This document shows, piece after piece, positions 62,218-64,000 of a DNA stretch of 64,000 bases. The stretch covers positions 108,969-172,968 of the forward strand of contig NZ_RZMW01000032.1 of assembly GCF_003992625.1 (NCBI RefSeq). The letters run 5' to 3'. The position numbers were made by a program, and so were the translations under genes. The stretch is from Pelagibacterium lentulum. Its GTDB lineage: Bacteria > Pseudomonadota > Alphaproteobacteria > Rhizobiales > Devosiaceae. The notes below the pieces were generated by a model. It was not told where the DNA came from. It was given only the letters and a program-made list of their open reading frames with translations, and did not search any database. How positions within the stretch are numbered: the stretch's first letter is position 1; every line of letters begins with the position of its first letter.

Positions 62218-63251
62218 TGACCCGCACCATGAAAGCTCTCGTCAAGGCAAAATCCGAACCGGGCCTGTGGATGCAGGACGTGCCGGTGCCGCAAATCGGT
62301 CCCGACGACGTGCTGGTCAAAGTCGCTAAAACCGGCATCTGCGGCACTGATCTGCATATCTATAAATGGGATCAATGGGCGCAGGGCGCCGTACCGGTGC
62401 CCATGACCGTTGGCCATGAATATTCCGGCACCATTGCCGAACTCGGCACCAATGTAACCCATCTCAAGGTCGGTCAACGTGTGTCGGGCGAAGGCCATGT
62501 CATCGGCTTCAAAAGCCGGGCCAGCCGGGCAGGGCGGTTTCATCTCGATCCGGAAACCAAGGGCGTTGGCGTCAACCTGCCGGGCGCCTTTGCCGAATAT
62601 GTCAAAATCCCCGCCTTCAACATCGTGCCGCTGCCCGATGCAGTTGACGACGAACTCGCTGCGATCCTCGATCCCTTGGGCAATGCCGTCCACACGGCAC
62701 TCGCCTTCGATCTTGTCGGGGAGGATGTGCTCATCACCGGCGCCGGCCCCATCGGCATCATGAGCGCGGCGGTCGCAAAGCATGTGGGCGCGCGTCACGT
62801 CGTCATCACAGATCCCAACGATCACCGGCTCGAACTGGCCAGGAAAACCGAACCCTCGGTGGTCACCGTCAACACATCGGAAGACCTCCGCGCCGTCGCC
62901 GAAAGTCTTGGCATGAAGGAAGGCTTCGATGTCGGCTTTGAAATGAGCGGCGCGCCGGCGGCCATGGCAACGCTCACCGATCAACTGGTCATGGGCGGCA
63001 AAATTGCCATGCTTGGCCTTCCTGCAAAGCCGTTTGAATATGATTTTGCCAAGATGGTTCTCAAGATGATTACGATCAAAGGCATCTATGGCCGGGAAAT
63101 GTTCGAGACCTGGCACAAGATGCTCGCCATGCTCCAGTCCGGCCTCGACATTCGCCCCGTGATCACCAACCGCTTTGCCGCGCGGGATTTCGATACCGCT
63201 TTCAAAAGCGCCATTCAGGGCGGGGCCGGCAAGATTGTGCTGGAGTGGTGA
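62217..63251 (+). CDS. tdh: L-threonine 3-dehydrogenase lacking structural-zinc cysteines
   Basis: The 344-residue zinc dehydrogenase oxidises threonine with NAD+ to 2-amino-3-ketobutyrate. The catalytic zinc ligands are present: Cys42 in GICGTDLH, and His67-Glu68 in VGHEYSG. The NAD-binding VLITGAGPIGIMSAAVAKHVGA follows. The structural zinc lobe, normally Cys at E. coli positions 93, 96, 99 and 107, here reads Gly97, Ser100, Ser103 and Asp111 with identical spacing, so that zinc is lost. The gene overlaps kbl and is the end of the operon. Activity is expected but stability may differ. Confidence 0.93.
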   Translation: MTRTMKALVKAKSEPGLWMQDVPVPQIGPDDVLVKVAKTGICGTDLHIYKWDQWAQGAVPVPMTVGHEYSGTIAELGTNVTHLKVGQRVSGEGHVIGFKSRASRAGRFHLDPETKGVGVNLPGAFAEYVKIPAFNIVPLPDAVDDELAAILDPLGNAVHTALAFDLVGEDVLITGAGPIGIMSAAVAKHVGARHVVITDPNDHRLELARKTEPSVVTVNTSEDLRAVAESLGMKEGFDVGFEMSGAPAAMATLTDQLVMGGKIAMLGLPAKPFEYDFAKMVLKMITIKGIYGREMFETWHKMLAMLQSGLDIRPVITNRFAARDFDTAFKSAIQGGAGKIVLEW

Positions 63252-63255
63252 ATAG

Positions 63256-63361
63256 GAGCGCCCTCAGCAAAAGTGCGTAGCGGTTTTTCGGTTCGAGAGC
63301 GCGACAATGAAAGATTGAGCGCCCTCAGCAAAAGTGCGTAGCGGTTTTGCGGTTCGAGAGC
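63256..63361. repeat. 45-bp direct repeat pair downstream of tdh
   Basis: Two 45-bp copies, 63256-63300 and 63317-63361, start GAGCGCCCTCAGCAAAAGTG and differ at one base (TTTTT against TTTTG near the middle). They are 61 bp apart. The inner AGCGGTTTTGCGGTTCG word recurs at 34560, and is typical of rhizobial intergenic elements. Confidence 0.85.
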
Positions 63362-63403
63362 AGTGAGCGGGCCAAAGTCACCAACCGCGCCCGCCTTCGT
63401 CTT

Positions 63404-63697
63404 CGTCCGCGGGCTCGACCCGGGGCTCTCTCTTTGCGGCGCTTGCTTGGGGCACAGACCCGCGGGTCAAGCCCGCGGGCGAAACCGGATAGGTTGGTGT
63501 TGGGTGCCTTAAGCGCGTGATGATTTTGGAATTGCCCGTACCGACGAGGTAAAGTTGAGGAGCTCGGCGTCTCACGTCCTGCCCCATCACCTCCGTTATC
63601 GTCCGCGGGCTCGACCCGGGGCTCTCTCTTTGCGGCGCTTGCTTGGGCACAGACCCGCGGGTCAAGCCCGCGGGCGAGATCGGATAGGTTGGTGTTG
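63404..63697. repeat. Two approximately 98-bp direct repeats with internal palindromes
   Basis: Copies at 63404-63502 and 63600-63697 are offset by 196 bp and differ by one G insertion and a few substitutions near the 3' end. Each contains ACCCGCGGGT and GCCCGCGGGC palindromes and a TCGACCCGGGGCTCTCTCTT word. Translations of this segment give repeated RGLDPRVC and EPRVEPAD peptides, which should not be called genes. Confidence 0.85.
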
Positions 63698-63741
63698 TAG
63701 GGCTTCTCGACTAGCGCACCATCGTCTCCCTCCACCATCTC

Positions 63742-63777
63742 TGCCCCGGACCTGATCCGGGGCATGGTATGCGCGCC
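63742..63777. repeat. REP-like palindrome, second copy of the 44893 element
   Basis: TGCCCCGGACCTGATCCGGGG forms a perfect hairpin and is followed by CATGGTATGCGCGCC. The same order (CCCCGG, CTGA/TTGA, GGTATGCGC) occurs at 44893-44930 in degenerate form. Confidence 0.7.
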
Positions 63778-63827
63778 GCTATCGGCCTTTCACCACCGCT
63801 TGCGCCAGCCTCGGTTTCCCCTCTCCC

Positions 63828-64000
63828 CTTGAGGGAGAGGGTGGCGCGAATGCGCCGGGTGAGGGGGCAAATGTGAGCCTGCAAAGAGACCCCTAATCCG
63901 CCCCTTCGGGGCACCTTCTTCGGTTTCAATCGTGCCACCGGCACGATTGATTGCTGCGCAACCACCTCGAAGTCCCTCAAGGGGAGAAGGATGGAGCTAT
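63828..64000. repeat. Further intergenic palindromes at the window end
   Basis: CCTCTCCCCTTGAGGGAGAGG (63828 onwards) is an imperfect hairpin followed by GGTGAGGGGG, a pattern common between alphaproteobacterial genes. CCCTAATCCGCCCCTTCGGGG and CCTCAAGGGGAGAAGG follow, and the element runs past the window. No gene is seen from 63252 to 64000. Confidence 0.6.

Noticed and set aside
63325..63765. 146-codon minus-strand frame with repeated RGLDPRVC peptides
   Set aside because: It is a translation of the 98-bp repeats. Its repeated peptides follow the DNA repeat, not a protein domain.

Overview
The window is a dense, GC-rich stretch of bacterial chromosome from an alphaproteobacterium, most likely Hyphomicrobiales. 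The pointers are CcrM (GANTC methylase), a separate F0 operon carrying both b and b' subunits, DciA, a PutA without an N-terminal DNA-binding domain paired with an Lrp-type regulator, rhizobial-type intergenic repeats and a CtrA-type box. A Devosiaceae relative (Devosia or Pelagibacterium type) is a guess from gene style. There is no phage, transposase, CRISPR array, rRNA or tRNA. About 60 genes are supported.

Layout: 1-7.5 kb carries the end of an M16 peptidase, a GNAT acetyltransferase, a membrane c-di-GMP phosphodiesterase behind a CtrA-like box, YqgE, a DsbD-alpha-like secreted protein, a peroxiredoxin and a lipoprotein. 7.6-12.4 kb is the glycine cleavage operon (gcvT-gcvH-gcvPA-gcvPB) behind a tandem glycine riboswitch. 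12.4-16.4 kb holds a DUF2332 gene and the F0 ATP synthase operon on the minus strand. 16.5-24.4 kb is a genome maintenance block: smc, a DsbA-like lipoprotein, dciA, mutY, ccrM and rnhB. 24.4-34.5 kb has a radical SAM protein, moaB with an MFS transporter, a DMT exporter, a family-4-like uracil-DNA glycosylase, ETF-QO, a TPR protein and ispE. 34.5-38.1 kb holds an intergenic repeat, two small unknown membrane proteins and a lemA/DUF2207 pair.

38.1-47.2 kb looks rearranged. glyQ (minus) and glyS (plus) are about 6 kb apart on opposite strands. Between them lie a YefM-YoeB toxin-antitoxin module, sppA, a tRNA methyltransferase, ispB, VOC and GNAT proteins and an HxlR/GST divergent pair. 47.3-53.5 kb carries an SRPBCC protein, rnhA-ispH, a PPDK-like enzyme with a shortened N-terminus, a SleB-type cell-wall hydrolase and an unknown secreted protein. 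53.7-63.3 kb has an HD phosphohydrolase, ygfZ, a dihydroorotase-like protein, the lrp/putA pair and the kbl-tdh operon. The last 750 bp contain only repeats.

Several genes form one amino-acid economy. Tdh and Kbl turn threonine into glycine and acetyl-CoA, the riboswitch-controlled cleavage system burns glycine to one-carbon units, and PutA turns proline into glutamate. The most unusual observations are a Tdh that has lost all four structural-zinc cysteines, a PPDK-like protein about 93 residues short in its ATP-grasp half, a dihydroorotase-like protein with Gln in place of the first metal His, a uracil-DNA glycosylase lacking two of the four Fe-S cysteines, and a YefM-type operator with the two TGTACA-like cores 12 bp apart. 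No wholly new multi-gene system could be identified.
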